Assembly: GCA_947575935.1 (NCBI GenBank)
Contig: CANPPM010000022.1
Span: 1 to 15,277 of the forward strand
Direction: 5' to 3'
Length of the DNA stretch: 15,277 nt
Source: an uncultured Butyricicoccus sp.
Lineage (GTDB): Bacteria; Bacillota; Clostridia; Oscillospirales; Butyricicoccaceae
Shown: one piece after another, positions 6,513-14,833 of the stretch
How positions within the stretch are numbered: position 1 is the first letter of the stretch
Layout: each line of letters starts with the position of its first letter
The notes under the pieces: generated by a model
Told to the model about the DNA's origin: nothing
The model's input: only the letters and a program-made list of their open reading frames with translations
The model's database searches: none
Position numbers and translations under genes: made by a program

Positions 6513-7286
6513 TTAATGCCGCTGATTCTTCTGCCAGATTAAGGCGAGCCCGCGCAGTACAAGCTGCGGTTCCCAGCGCGCAGACGTGCGCAGATACGGT
6601 TTGATAAGCGGTACCGCGCTGCCGGACAGCAGTACGGTTGGGGCAGTCCCCAGTTCGTCTGCAAGACGTGCAAGCATACCGTCGATCATTGCCGCCGTAC
6701 CGTAGACCGAACCGATCTGGATGGCGTCTATGGTGGTGCGGCCAAGCACGCTTTTAGGCGGAATGTCCAGCCGGACCTCGGGCAGCTGTGCAGCTGCATG
6801 GCCCATGGCGCGAAGGGCAATGTGTATCCCGGGCGCAATCACTGAACCGGCCAAAGCCCCCTCTGCATCCAGTACGGTAAAGGTGATTGCGGTGCCTAGG
6901 TCAACTACCACACAGGGGAGCGAAGCCGCATGGCTTGCCCAGACTGCAGCCGCGACCCGGTCGGTACCCAGCGTGCGCGGCTGGTCCACCTTCATATTGA
7001 GGCCGGTCTTGACCCCGGCTCCGACGGTTAAAACCGGGCAGCCGGAAAGGAACGAAACCGCCCTCTGCAGGATCGGGATCATTGCGGGGACGACGGAGGA
7101 GAGCACCACACCCTCAATGGGCTGGGTTTCTGCGCGATACAGGGAAAGGATGCTGCGCAGGTTGCAGGCATATTGTTCACCGGTTTGCCGGCCGTCGGTT
7201 GCCATCGAAGCGACAAACAGGATGTCGTCTCCGCAGAAACCGCCGATCGAAACATGGCTGTTTCCAATATCCAGCGTAAGCAGCAC
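6513..7286 (-). CDS. coaX: Type III pantothenate kinase
   Basis: 257 residues, the usual CoaX length, with a GTG start at 7286 supported by AGGGGG (7295-7300) 8 bases upstream. It phosphorylates pantothenate with ATP, the first step of coenzyme A synthesis. All ASKHA-fold signatures are visible: phosphate-1 DIGNSH at 6-11, the substrate-site motif RTLGTDR at 104-110 with Asp109, phosphate-2 VVDLGTAITF at 128-136, and GSVIAPGI at 147-154. CoaX enzymes have high Km for ATP, need a monovalent cation and are not inhibited by CoA, so regulation would be transcriptional or by substrate supply. A good promoter sits 41-69 bases upstream, and the ECF S component follows in the same direction, making a pantothenate uptake and activation operon. 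Confidence is very high. Confidence 0.96.
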   Translation of the reverse strand: MLLTLDIGNSHVSIGGFCGDDILFVASMATDGRQTGEQYACNLRSILSLYRAETQPIEGVVLSSVVPAMIPILQRAVSFLSGCPVLTVGAGVKTGLNMKVDQPRTLGTDRVAAAVWASHAASLPCVVVDLGTAITFTVLDAEGALAGSVIAPGIHIALRAMGHAAAQLPEVRLDIPPKSVLGRTTIDAIQIGSVYGTAAMIDGMLARLADELGTAPTVLLSGSAVPLIKPYLRTSARWEPQLVLRGLALIWQKNQRH

Positions 7287-7326
7287 AGATGGGGCCCCCT
7301 TTCGGAAAAATCAATCAGCATGTTTT

Positions 7327-7355
7327 ATTATAGATGATTTTATACCGGATTGCAA
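7327..7355 (-). promoter_or_regulatory. SigA-type promoter of coaX operon
   Basis: On the minus strand, -35 TTGCAA (7350-7355) and consensus -10 TATAAT (7327-7332) are separated by 17 bases. Transcription would start near 7320, leaving a leader of ~35 nt ahead of the coaX GTG. Confidence 0.82.
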
Positions 7356-7382
7356 GAAAAAAATAGAAATCTGAGACAGGGA

Positions 7383-7423
7383 AACCGCCCCAGTTTGTGC
7401 GGTCTGTACAAACTGGGGCGGTT
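7383..7423 (-). terminator. Second hairpin downstream of groEL
   Basis: A perfect 16-bp stem AACCGCCCCAGTTTGT (7383-7398) with its complement at 7408-7423 and a 9-base loop. Reading leftward it is followed by TTCCCTGTC, so the U run is poor. Together with the hairpin at 7443-7475 it should end or stabilise groESL mRNA and insulate coaX. Confidence 0.65.
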
Positions 7424-7442
7424 CAATGCCGGGGAAAATGGA

Positions 7443-7475
7443 TTGTCCGCAGCCCGTTGTATGGGCTGCGGACAA
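7443..7475 (-). terminator. First hairpin downstream of groEL
   Basis: A perfect 13-bp stem TTGTCCGCAGCCC (7443-7455) / GGGCTGCGGACAA (7463-7475) with a 7-base loop, 32 bases past the groEL stop. Leftward it is followed by TCCATTTTCC. Rightward it is followed by GTTCTGTTTTTT, a better U run, so it could act in both directions. Confidence 0.68.
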
Positions 7476-7507
7476 GTTCTGTTTTTTGGCTTGGAGCAAG
7501 GGACGAA

Positions 7508-9142
7508 TTAATACATTCCACCCATTCCGCCCATGTCCGGCGCTGCCGGCATCGGGGGGGTGGGCTCCTTCTTATCAGAGACGATAGATTCGGTGGTGAG
7601 TACCATCGAAGCAATGGAAGCCGCATTCTGCAGCGCGAAACGGTTAACCTTGGTCGGGTCGACGATGCCCGCGTCAATCATGTTTGCATAGGATTCCTTA
7701 TATGCATCGAAGCCGAAGCCGACCTTACCAGAGGAAAGGATTTTGTCGAGTACAACCGAACCGTCGACGCCTGCATTCATTGCAATCTGCCGTACCGGCT
7801 CCTCAAGGCCGCGCATGATGATCTGAACACCGGTCTTTTCGTCGCCCTCTACCTGGTCGACCAGCTTGGAAACCTCGTCGATGGCGTTCACATAGGAGAC
7901 GCCGCCGCCTGCAACAATACCTTCCTCGACTGCCGCGCGGGTCGCGTTGAGCGCGTCCTCAATCCGCAGCTTCATTTCCTTCATCTCTACCTCGGTGGCT
8001 GCGCCGACCTTGATGACGGCGACGCCGCCTGCGAGCTTGGCAAGACGCTCCTGCAGCTTTTCACGGTCGAAATCAGAGGTGGTGTTCTCAATTGCATTGC
8101 GGATCGTGTTGACGCGCGCTTTGATGGCTTCAGAATCGCCTGCGCCATCGACAATGGTCGTCGTTTCCTTGTTGACCTTGACCTGACGCGCCTGGCCGAG
8201 CATCTCCATGGTGGCATCCTTCAGCTCAATGCCAATGTCCTCGGAGATAACGGTACCGCCCGTCAGAATCGCGATATCCTGCAGCATTTCCTTGCGGCGG
8301 TCGCCAAAGCCGGGGGCCTTAACTGCAACGCAGGTGAAGGTGCCGCGCAGGCGGTTGACGATCAGGGTGGACAGCGCCTCCCCTTCGATATCTTCAGCGA
8401 TGATAAGCAGCTTGCGGCCCATCTTTACGATCTGCTCCAGGATGGGCAGAAGATCGGCAATGACAGAGATTTTGCGGTCGGTGATCAGCACAAGGCAGTC
8501 GTCCAAGTCCGCTTCCATCTTTTCGGTGTCGGTGACCATATAGGGGGTTACATAGCCGCGGTCAAACTGCATCCCTTCCACAACCTCAGAGTAGGTCTCA
8601 GCGGTCTTGGACTCTTCCACCGTGATAACGCCGTCGGTAGAAACCTTTTCCATCGCCTCGGCGATCAGCTTGCCGATCTCCTCGTCACCCGAGGAAACGG
8701 CAGCGACGCGCGTGATGTCCTGCGTGCCGTTGACCTTCTGGGAATTGGCAGCGATGGCCTTAACCGCCGTGTCGACCGCCTTGCTCATGCCTTTGCGCAT
8801 GACCATCGGGTTGGCGCCTGCAGCAAGATTTTTCAGGCCCTCGCGTACAAATGCCTGCGCGAGCAGGGTAGCGGTCGTGGTGCCGTCGCCCGCCGCATCG
8901 TTGGTCTTGGTTGCGACCTCCTTGACCAGCTGCGCGCCCATGTTCTCAAAGGGGTCCTCCAGTTCAATCTCCTTGGCGATGGTGACGCCGTCGTTGGTAA
9001 TCAGCGGCGCGCCATACTTTTTATCCAGTACGACGTTGCGGCCCTTGGGGCCGATCGTAACCTTTACGGTGTCGGCGAGCTGGTCGATGCCGCGCTGAAG
9101 CGCCTTGCGCGCGTCCTCGCCGAATAAAATCTGTTTAGCCAT
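7508..9142 (-). CDS. groL: Chaperonin GroEL (Hsp60, 60 kDa subunit)
   Basis: 544 residues, full length, starting at the ATG with GGGAGGA 9-10 bases upstream. It forms the double-ring ATP-driven folding chamber with GroES. Seen in the sequence: N-terminal MAKQILFGEDARKAL, the nucleotide-binding segments VTIGPKGRNV and NDAAGDGTTTAT, apical-domain EGMQFDRGYVTPYM, the intermediate-domain segment RIEDALNATRAAVEEGIVAG that carries the hydrolytic Asp, and the C-terminal Gly-Met tail GGMGGMY. It lies 41 bases after groES in one operon, controlled by the CIRCE element ahead of groES. Two strong hairpins follow the stop codon. Nothing is unusual in length or motifs. Confidence 0.99.
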   Translation of the reverse strand: MAKQILFGEDARKALQRGIDQLADTVKVTIGPKGRNVVLDKKYGAPLITNDGVTIAKEIELEDPFENMGAQLVKEVATKTNDAAGDGTTTATLLAQAFVREGLKNLAAGANPMVMRKGMSKAVDTAVKAIAANSQKVNGTQDITRVAAVSSGDEEIGKLIAEAMEKVSTDGVITVEESKTAETYSEVVEGMQFDRGYVTPYMVTDTEKMEADLDDCLVLITDRKISVIADLLPILEQIVKMGRKLLIIAEDIEGEALSTLIVNRLRGTFTCVAVKAPGFGDRRKEMLQDIAILTGGTVISEDIGIELKDATMEMLGQARQVKVNKETTTIVDGAGDSEAIKARVNTIRNAIENTTSDFDREKLQERLAKLAGGVAVIKVGAATEVEMKEMKLRIEDALNATRAAVEEGIVAGGGVSYVNAIDEVSKLVDQVEGDEKTGVQIIMRGLEEPVRQIAMNAGVDGSVVLDKILSSGKVGFGFDAYKESYANMIDAGIVDPTKVNRFALQNAASIASMVLTTESIVSDKKEPTPPMPAAPDMGGMGGMY

Positions 9143-9183
9143 GATTGCATTCCTCCCAAAATCGGTTTACTTCTTATGGTAGA

Positions 9184-9468
9184 TTACTCGACAACTGCGA
9201 GGATGTCGCCCTGGCGGACAACAATCAGCTCCTCGCCGTCGATTTTGACTTCGGTGCCTGAGTATTTGCTGGTGATAACCTTATCACCGGGCTTGACCTG
9301 CATGACGATCTCTTTGCCGTCAACAACGCCGCCGGGTCCGACAGCGAGCACCTCGGCGACCTGCGGCTTTTCTTTTGCAGAGCCTGCCAGGATGATGCCG
9401 GAAGCGGTGGTTTCCTCAGCCTCGACCATCTTGATGACGACGCGGTCGGAAAGGGGTTTGAGTTTCAT
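9184..9468 (-). CDS. groS: Co-chaperonin GroES (10 kDa)
   Basis: 94 residues, the normal size. It caps the GroEL ring and closes the folding chamber. Conserved blocks include MKLKPLSDRVVIKM, the mobile loop TASGIILAGSAKEKPQ that docks on GroEL, and VKPGDKVITSKYSGTEVKIDGEE and ILAVVE at the C terminus. The ribosome binding site TAGGAGGA is 5-7 bases before the ATG. First gene of the groESL operon. Confidence 0.99.
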   Translation of the reverse strand: MKLKPLSDRVVIKMVEAEETTASGIILAGSAKEKPQVAEVLAVGPGGVVDGKEIVMQVKPGDKVITSKYSGTEVKIDGEELIVVRQGDILAVVE

Positions 9469-9507
9469 AATCTATTCCTCCTAAGATTTTAGAATACAGC
9501 TTTCAGG

Positions 9508-9534
9508 TTAGCACTCGAAATACCTGAGTGCTAA
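9508..9534 (-). promoter_or_regulatory. CIRCE operator (HrcA-binding site)
   Basis: A perfect TTAGCACTC-N9-GAGTGCTAA: arms at 9508-9516 and 9526-9534 around a 9-base spacer. This is the consensus site of the heat-shock repressor HrcA, whose binding activity depends on GroEL. It lies 40-66 bases ahead of the groES ATG, just after the predicted transcription start. Confidence 0.98.
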
Positions 9535-9543
9535 TTTACTATT

Positions 9544-9572
9544 ATAATACATCATCAGATGGAAAAACACAA
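9544..9572 (-). promoter_or_regulatory. groESL promoter
   Basis: Minus strand: -35 TTGTGT (9567-9572), 17-base spacer, -10 TATTAT (9544-9549); an overlapping consensus TATAAT at 9541-9546 gives a 20-base spacer. Either puts the start at about 9535, at the edge of the CIRCE element, as usual for HrcA-controlled operons. Confidence 0.72.
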
Positions 9573-9646
9573 GAAAATTTTTTCCGATTTCTCAGGGATT
9601 TTTCGCAAAAAAACTAGATGATCCGCAAATATCAGGACTATACTGG

Positions 9647-10870
9647 TTATTTCTTCCGATTTCGAGGATTTTCTCTGTTTTTTGCTCCGTTCACAAATCC
9701 TTTACTTTTGCCCGGAAGGGGGGCGGCGGGCGCATACAAGGGGCGGCGGGCGGATACTTCCTTGAAATACATATATAAATCGCAGCGGAGCATGCCGTTG
9801 TAAAGCTTGCGTTTTTTGTCGGCGGCAAAGCCGAAACAGCGCTCAAATTCACTGTCAGAAGTCAGAATATACTGCTTTAAGGAGGAACTTCCGGCGACGG
9901 CGCCATACTGCCGGTAGAGCCGTCTGGCCGACTCGAGGTCGAGCAGACGTTCGCCGTAGGGGGGATTGGCAAGCAGAGTTCCGGCAAGACTGCTAAAATC
10001 AAGGGTGAGCGCGTCATGGACTGTGCAGGAAACGATGGGACTGACGCCGGCCTTACGGGCGTTTTCCTGCGCCAGGGCGACGCAGGCAGGGTCAATATCT
10101 GAGGCGAAAACCGGGACGGGCTGTGGGTCGACTTGTGCAAGGGCTTCCTCCCGTACGGTGCGCCAGACATCGGGCGGAAGGAAGGGCCATTTTTCGCTGT
10201 CGAAGGAACGCAGCAACCCGGGTGCGCGCCGCTGGGCGATGCAGGCAGCTTCAATGGCGATGGTCCCTGAACCGCAAAAGGGATCATAAAGCGGCTCGCG
10301 CCCGCGCCAGCGGGCGAGCCGGACCATGGCGGCGGCCAGCGTTTCCCGCAGGGGCGCGGCGTTGGCGTTGGCCCGGTAGCCGCGCTTATGCAGGCCGGCG
10401 CCGCTGGAGTCCAGAAAGATTTCCGCGCGGTCATGCATGATAGAAAACTGTATTTGAACCTTTGGCCCGCGTTCTTCGAACCAGGACAGGCCATATTTCG
10501 CGCTTAGCCGGCTGACGATCGCTTTTTTAATGATTTTTTGGCAGTCTGGGACGGAATGCAGCGCGGAATTGAGCGAATGCCCCTTTACAGGGAAAGCCGA
10601 GTCGGTAGACAGGAACGTCTCCCAAGGGATTGAGCGGACGCCCTCGAAAAGCTGGTCAAACGTATCTGCTGGGAACGAGGCAAGCCTAATCAGTACGCGC
10701 TCGGCGCAGCGCAGGTTGAGATTTGCCCAAGCGAGGGTGTGCGCGTCGCCGGAGAATAGGACGCGCCCGTTTTCGGCGGTTACGTCGGTCAGCTTCCCAT
10801 GAAAGCGGAGCTCATCGGCGACTAGGCCCTCTAGTCCGAATAGGACAGGGGCGCAAAAGGTAAACTGCAT
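9647..10870 (-). CDS. THUMP-domain class I SAM-dependent RNA methyltransferase (RlmL/YpsC type)
   Basis: 407 residues from the third of three consecutive ATGs (10870): AGGAGG (10878-10883) then stands 7 bases away, whereas it nearly touches the first. Residues ~1-50 are a ferredoxin-like segment (FTFCAPVLFGLEGLVADEL) and ~50-155 a THUMP RNA-binding domain. HKRGYRANANAAPLRETLAA (161-180) leads into the methyltransferase domain with motif I DPFCGSGTIAIEAA (196-209), acidic ASDID (256-260) and catalytic NPPYGERL (302-309). Family members methylate N2 of guanine in 23S rRNA; the exact site is inferred. The conserved domain ends near CDLYMYFK (363-370), after which comes a basic ~37-residue tail changed by a 20-bp tandem duplication. 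It starts 18 bases after the binding-protein gene, so it is co-transcribed with it, and no clear terminator separates it from groES. Confidence 0.92.
   Translation of the reverse strand: MQFTFCAPVLFGLEGLVADELRFHGKLTDVTAENGRVLFSGDAHTLAWANLNLRCAERVLIRLASFPADTFDQLFEGVRSIPWETFLSTDSAFPVKGHSLNSALHSVPDCQKIIKKAIVSRLSAKYGLSWFEERGPKVQIQFSIMHDRAEIFLDSSGAGLHKRGYRANANAAPLRETLAAAMVRLARWRGREPLYDPFCGSGTIAIEAACIAQRRAPGLLRSFDSEKWPFLPPDVWRTVREEALAQVDPQPVPVFASDIDPACVALAQENARKAGVSPIVSCTVHDALTLDFSSLAGTLLANPPYGERLLDLESARRLYRQYGAVAGSSSLKQYILTSDSEFERCFGFAADKKRKLYNGMLRCDLYMYFKEVSARRPLYAPAAPLPGKSKGFVNGAKNRENPRNRKK
9721..9760. repeat. 20-bp tandem duplication at the 3' end of the methyltransferase gene
   Basis: Two adjacent 20-base units (9721-9740 and 9741-9760) share GGGCGGCGGGCG and ATAC, differing at about 3 positions. 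The period is not a multiple of three. Removing one unit puts a TAA stop in frame at 9704-9702 (minus strand), giving a tail SARRPPSGQK instead of the present longer one. Confidence 0.8.
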
Positions 10871-10888
10871 CATCATTCCTCCTGGTTT

Positions 10889-12190
10889 CTAATGATCTGT
10901 GTGGGAGGGCGGGCGGTTTGCCTCCATTTCGAACTCTCGTACAGCGTCGGCAGGAGGGCTCCCAGCGGCAATTTTTTGCAGCATAGTCCACCATGCGGTA
11001 CGCGCCTGCGACCAATTGGGCGTAATCTGGTAGTAATCTCCGACGTACGGCATGAAAATGCTGTATTCAGACATCAGTTCGTCGTTGACATAGATATGCT
11101 TTACATCCCGTACCGGCCAATTGCCGGAAGTCAGTACAGCGCGGCGGTATTGCTGATCGTTGCCGGTGAAATAGTGGATGAACGTTTTGGCGGCGGCGAT
11201 CCGTTCCGGGTCGCCATTGTCAAAGATGCCGAACCCCCAGATACCGCCCTGCAGGCGCGGTTCACCGGTACTGGTGGGGAAGGCCATTGGCAGGATTTTA
11301 AATTCAAGCTCTGGATTGCGGACAACCTGCTGGATTTCAATCGATACGTTCCAACAGAAAGCCATTGCAAGCTTCCCAGCGCAAAACTGCTGGATTTCGC
11401 TGCCTCCAACCAATTCTGGATCAAAGCGGATGCCTGGAAGGCGCTGCAGCAGTTCAAGCGCGCGGATATTTTCCGCGCTGTTCAGGGTATAGCGGGTGTG
11501 TGCCGGGTCGGTAAAAGTACCGCCGTACAAATTGTTTACTAACGCACGGGTCCCCTGATCCCCGCCCTGCCCGCCGCAGTAGATTGCGCCGGCTTCGGTC
11601 TGGCCATGGGCATACAACGCGTTTACAGCCTGAATGAAGCCCTCTGTGGTCCAGGTGTGGGTTTCTTCGTCCAGATATTGCAGGGCGCCGGCGGCCTGGA
11701 ACAGGTCGTAATTGACGGCCATGCACTGCGGAGTCATGCAAAGCGGATAAACGTAGTATTCTCCGTTGCTGTATTGACAGGCATTGCGGGTGTTTTCATA
11801 AATTGCAAGTGCCTCCGGGCGCTCCATCAGGTCAGAGAGGTCGGCCATCAGCCCGCGCGCCCCCCAGTTGGAAACCAGACGTTCAGGGCCTTCCAGGATA
11901 AGGTCTGGGGCTGAGCCGCTGCGGATGGCCTGTTCGACCTGCTCGTCCCCGGTTTCGTATTTCAGAAATTCTACATGAAGGTCGATGGAAGGATAAGCCC
12001 GGCGGAAATCGGCAAGCAGCCCGGAAACTGTGGAGGCATTGCCCCATGCGCCGACCGGATAGGTCCAAAGCGTCAGGCTGACAGGGGAAGCGGCTGCTTT
12101 CTCAGACGTCTCCGGCGCTGCTGTACCGCTGCACCCGGCGTGGGCAGTCAGCAGAAAAATGGAAGTCAGCTGGATAAGTATGCGTTTCAT
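10889..12190 (-). CDS. Extracellular solute-binding lipoprotein, family 1 (ABC type)
   Basis: 433 residues. The signal sequence MKRILIQLTSIFLLTAHAGC ends in Cys20, the probable lipidation site; His at -3 is unusual for a lipobox. Mature protein: a Ser/Thr/Ala-rich linker, then SLTLWTYPVGAW (~38-49), LADFRRAYPSIDLHVEFLKY, GSAPDLILEGPERL (~92-105), YYVYPLCMTPQCMAVNYDLF, GKLAMAFCWN and GGIWGFGIFDNGDPERIAAA, the classical SBP_bac_1 pattern for sugar or oligosaccharide binding. It sits outside the membrane. No permease or ATPase gene is nearby; instead the sensor kinase gene is 81 bases upstream, so it may be a ligand sensor for that kinase, or serve a transporter encoded elsewhere. A modest ribosome binding site (AGAAGGA) precedes the ATG. 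Ligand unknown. Confidence 0.93.
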   Translation of the reverse strand: MKRILIQLTSIFLLTAHAGCSGTAAPETSEKAAASPVSLTLWTYPVGAWGNASTVSGLLADFRRAYPSIDLHVEFLKYETGDEQVEQAIRSGSAPDLILEGPERLVSNWGARGLMADLSDLMERPEALAIYENTRNACQYSNGEYYVYPLCMTPQCMAVNYDLFQAAGALQYLDEETHTWTTEGFIQAVNALYAHGQTEAGAIYCGGQGGDQGTRALVNNLYGGTFTDPAHTRYTLNSAENIRALELLQRLPGIRFDPELVGGSEIQQFCAGKLAMAFCWNVSIEIQQVVRNPELEFKILPMAFPTSTGEPRLQGGIWGFGIFDNGDPERIAAAKTFIHYFTGNDQQYRRAVLTSGNWPVRDVKHIYVNDELMSEYSIFMPYVGDYYQITPNWSQARTAWWTMLQKIAAGSPPADAVREFEMEANRPPSHTDH

Positions 12191-12271
12191 AAAATAGATC
12201 CTTCTTTTCGAACGTGTTTGGTCATTGCCGGGCCATGCGGTGTTTACGCCGGCCGGAGGAGAGGCGGCATG

Positions 12272-14833
12272 TTAGGAGAGGAAACGTTTGAGAAGGCCTG
12301 CAACCTCCTGGACATCGATCGGCTTGGCGGTGTGGGCGTTCATTCCCGCTTCCAGGCAGCGCTGCACATCGTCTGCAAATGCGTCGGCGCTCATGGCGAT
12401 GATGGGAATCGAGGCGGCGTCGGCGCGCTCCATTTGACGGATTGCCCGTGCGGCCTCATAACCCGACATCACCGGCATACGAAGATCCATAAGGATCGCG
12501 TCATACCAGTTCGCCGGGGAAGTGCGGAAGCGCTCGACGCACACAGCGCCATTTTCAGCCCATTCCAGTGTTGGCCCCAGATCGGAAAGGAGTTCATTGG
12601 CGATCTCCCAGTTTAGATCGTTGTCCTCGGCCAGCAGGATACGCTTGCCGGTGAAATCCAAACGCGCTGAAGGCTCAGCGGTCTGGACCGGCTCGATATC
12701 CTCGCCATATTGACGGAGGCTGTAAAATAGAGTGGAGCGAAACAGCGGTTTGGAAATTGCGCCGTTGATTCCGGCCGGGGCTGCTGTGGATTCGATGTCC
12801 AGCCAATCGTCAGCAGACAACAGCAGAATGGGGGTTTTCGTTCCGCAGCATTCGCGTAGGGCGCGGGCGGCGGCCAGGGACTCTGCGCCGGACAGCGTCC
12901 AGTCGAGCAGGATCATGTCGTAATCACAGCCGTGCTTGTGCCGCTCTTCTGCCAGCTGCAGCGCGTGTCCGGCGCTCATCGACCATTCGGCTCGTACGCC
13001 GAGAGATTTCAGCGCGGATACCACGCTCTCGCACATCATTTCGTCACGGTCGATAACAAGGACCTGCCAATTGGGAAGCTGGAGATCGTTTTCTTGCGCC
13101 ATGGATTTTTGCATGTCAATGGTAACGTGAAATTCGGTTCCGCGGCCTGGCGCACTGTCGACCTCAATGGTACCGCCCAAGGCGTCGACAATATACTTTG
13201 TAATGGCCATGCCAAGTCCTGCCCCTTCGGTTTTCTGGATGCGGGCATTGTCCTCCCGTGTGAAGGATTCAAAGATCCGCTTTATAAATTCGGGCGTCAT
13301 GCCGATGCCGTTGTCACGAACCCGCAGATGGGTGCGCACCCATCCGGCGCCTTTGGGGGAATCTTCTTCGTAGAGGACGACCTGGATGTTGCCGCCCTCC
13401 GGGGTGAATTTGACCGCGTTGCCCAGCAGGTTCACTAGGATTTGGTTCAGGCGTATGCCGTCGCAGCATACGATCTCGAAGGGAACATCATGAATATATA
13501 CATTGAAATTTTGCTTTTTCTCCCGCAGCTGGGACTGCATAATTGTGACCATGTTTTGCAGGATTTCGCGCAGCGAGATTTCCTCAATATGCAGCGTCAG
13601 TTTGCCGCTTTCGATTTTGGACATGTCTAGGATATCATTGATCAAGCCCAGCAGATGCCGGCTGGAGGTGGTAATTTTACGCAGGCAATTCTGCACCTGC
13701 TGCGGGTTTTCCAGATTGGCATTGGCAATGGCCGTCATCCCTACGATGCCGTTCATGGGAGTGCGGATGTCATGGCTCATGTTGGAGAGGAATTCGCTTT
13801 TGGCCTTGTTTGCGCGTTCCGCAGCTGCACGCGCTTCTTCCAGTGCCCGCAGCTGCCGTCGCGTCATTCGGAAATATGCGGCGAATACCAGAAGCAGCGC
13901 CGTTAAAATGACTGCGCAGCCGGATGCCGAAGAACGCGCCCACGATAGCCCGAGACTGTCGACAGAAGAATTCAGTGTGCCGTAGGGCATGGCAAGCAGC
14001 AAATACCATTCGGAATAGGGCAGACGGCTGCAGTAGAAATGACGCGGCTGCCCATCGACCAAGATTTCGCAGGTATAGTCCTGCCCGTCTGCAATGGCTG
14101 CGGACAGCCTGTCGGCAAAGGAGGTTCCATCGGGCGTATGCATGTCGTACCGCGTCTGGATTCGGTCAAAATAATTCCCTTCTTCGATGCCTTTGCCGCG
14201 CATGACATAGCTGCCGTCCCGGCGAATGACCGCATAGGAAACCCGTGAGCGTTCAGCATCGAGCGAGAGCGTGTCAAATACGTAAGAGGTTGGCAGGCCG
14301 GCGACCAGTGCCGCGTAAGAGGTCCCGTCTTTAGCCGGATAAGCAGCGGGTACCCCCATTAAGATCATGCTTTCTCCGCTGGCGTTGCTGCCAAGGGCCA
14401 TTTTTTCTTCGCCGCTGCATAATGAGGTCAGAAACGGCGCTTTGTCGAGCACCGAAATCTGTTGGCCATAGACCATTTCAAATTGCCCGTCCTGTGTGTA
14501 AAGCGCGAGGGATTCAAAGCCGCGCGCTCGGGCATTGTATGTCAGCATAATGTGCGCAGCCCGTCCGTTGTCTGTCCGCGGGGCGGAATCGACCAATGCG
14601 CTGACTTGTGAAAGCCGCAGCTGGATGGTCGTGCCGAAGTGCAGGGCGATCTGGTCGCTTAGGCCGGACATGTAAAAATCACCGAGATCCCGGATGGTAT
14701 CCGCGCTACGCCGGTTCATATGAAGCGTCAGCGTGCCAAAGACCGCCATGCACAAAAGCGATACTAAAAACAAACTGACGGTCAGAAATTGCGTGGTTTT
14801 ATTTTTCAGGATGTTTTGAAGGGGGTACTTCAT
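12272..14833 (-). CDS. Hybrid sensor histidine kinase with two receiver domains
   Basis: 853 residues; AGGAG lies 8 bases before the ATG. Order: membrane helix ~15-38; extracellular ~39-300 sensor region with dCache-like features (GFESLALYTQDGQFEMVYG, GVPAAYPAKDGTSYAALVAGL, SYAVIRRDGSYVMRG, SEWYLLLAMPYG); helix ~303-322; short coiled linker; HisKA with SHDIRTPMNG, phospho-acceptor His354; HATPase with N box NLLGNAVKFTPEG (Asn472), DNGIGM (507-512) and GAGLGM (537-542); receiver 1 (~588-708; acceptor Asp644, Lys695); receiver 2 (~730-853; LLAEDND, acceptor Asp783, Lys837). Receiver 1 has VIDRD instead of the usual acidic pair context but keeps the acceptor. There is no HPt or DNA-binding output domain, so a separate phosphotransfer protein or regulator is needed. 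First gene of a probable operon with the binding protein. Confidence 0.95.
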   Translation of the reverse strand: MKYPLQNILKNKTTQFLTVSLFLVSLLCMAVFGTLTLHMNRRSADTIRDLGDFYMSGLSDQIALHFGTTIQLRLSQVSALVDSAPRTDNGRAAHIMLTYNARARGFESLALYTQDGQFEMVYGQQISVLDKAPFLTSLCSGEEKMALGSNASGESMILMGVPAAYPAKDGTSYAALVAGLPTSYVFDTLSLDAERSRVSYAVIRRDGSYVMRGKGIEEGNYFDRIQTRYDMHTPDGTSFADRLSAAIADGQDYTCEILVDGQPRHFYCSRLPYSEWYLLLAMPYGTLNSSVDSLGLSWARSSASGCAVILTALLLVFAAYFRMTRRQLRALEEARAAAERANKAKSEFLSNMSHDIRTPMNGIVGMTAIANANLENPQQVQNCLRKITTSSRHLLGLINDILDMSKIESGKLTLHIEEISLREILQNMVTIMQSQLREKKQNFNVYIHDVPFEIVCCDGIRLNQILVNLLGNAVKFTPEGGNIQVVLYEEDSPKGAGWVRTHLRVRDNGIGMTPEFIKRIFESFTREDNARIQKTEGAGLGMAITKYIVDALGGTIEVDSAPGRGTEFHVTIDMQKSMAQENDLQLPNWQVLVIDRDEMMCESVVSALKSLGVRAEWSMSAGHALQLAEERHKHGCDYDMILLDWTLSGAESLAAARALRECCGTKTPILLLSADDWLDIESTAAPAGINGAISKPLFRSTLFYSLRQYGEDIEPVQTAEPSARLDFTGKRILLAEDNDLNWEIANELLSDLGPTLEWAENGAVCVERFRTSPANWYDAILMDLRMPVMSGYEAARAIRQMERADAASIPIIAMSADAFADDVQRCLEAGMNAHTAKPIDVQEVAGLLKRFLS

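Noticed and set aside
7397..9127. 576-codon open frame on the plus strand opposite groEL
   Set aside because: Complete antisense shadow of groEL, caused by its codon bias; no ribosome binding site and composition unlike a real protein.
13972..14205. Plus-strand and alternate minus-strand frames inside the sensor kinase
   Set aside because: All lie within the kinase gene, whose domains are continuous through this part.
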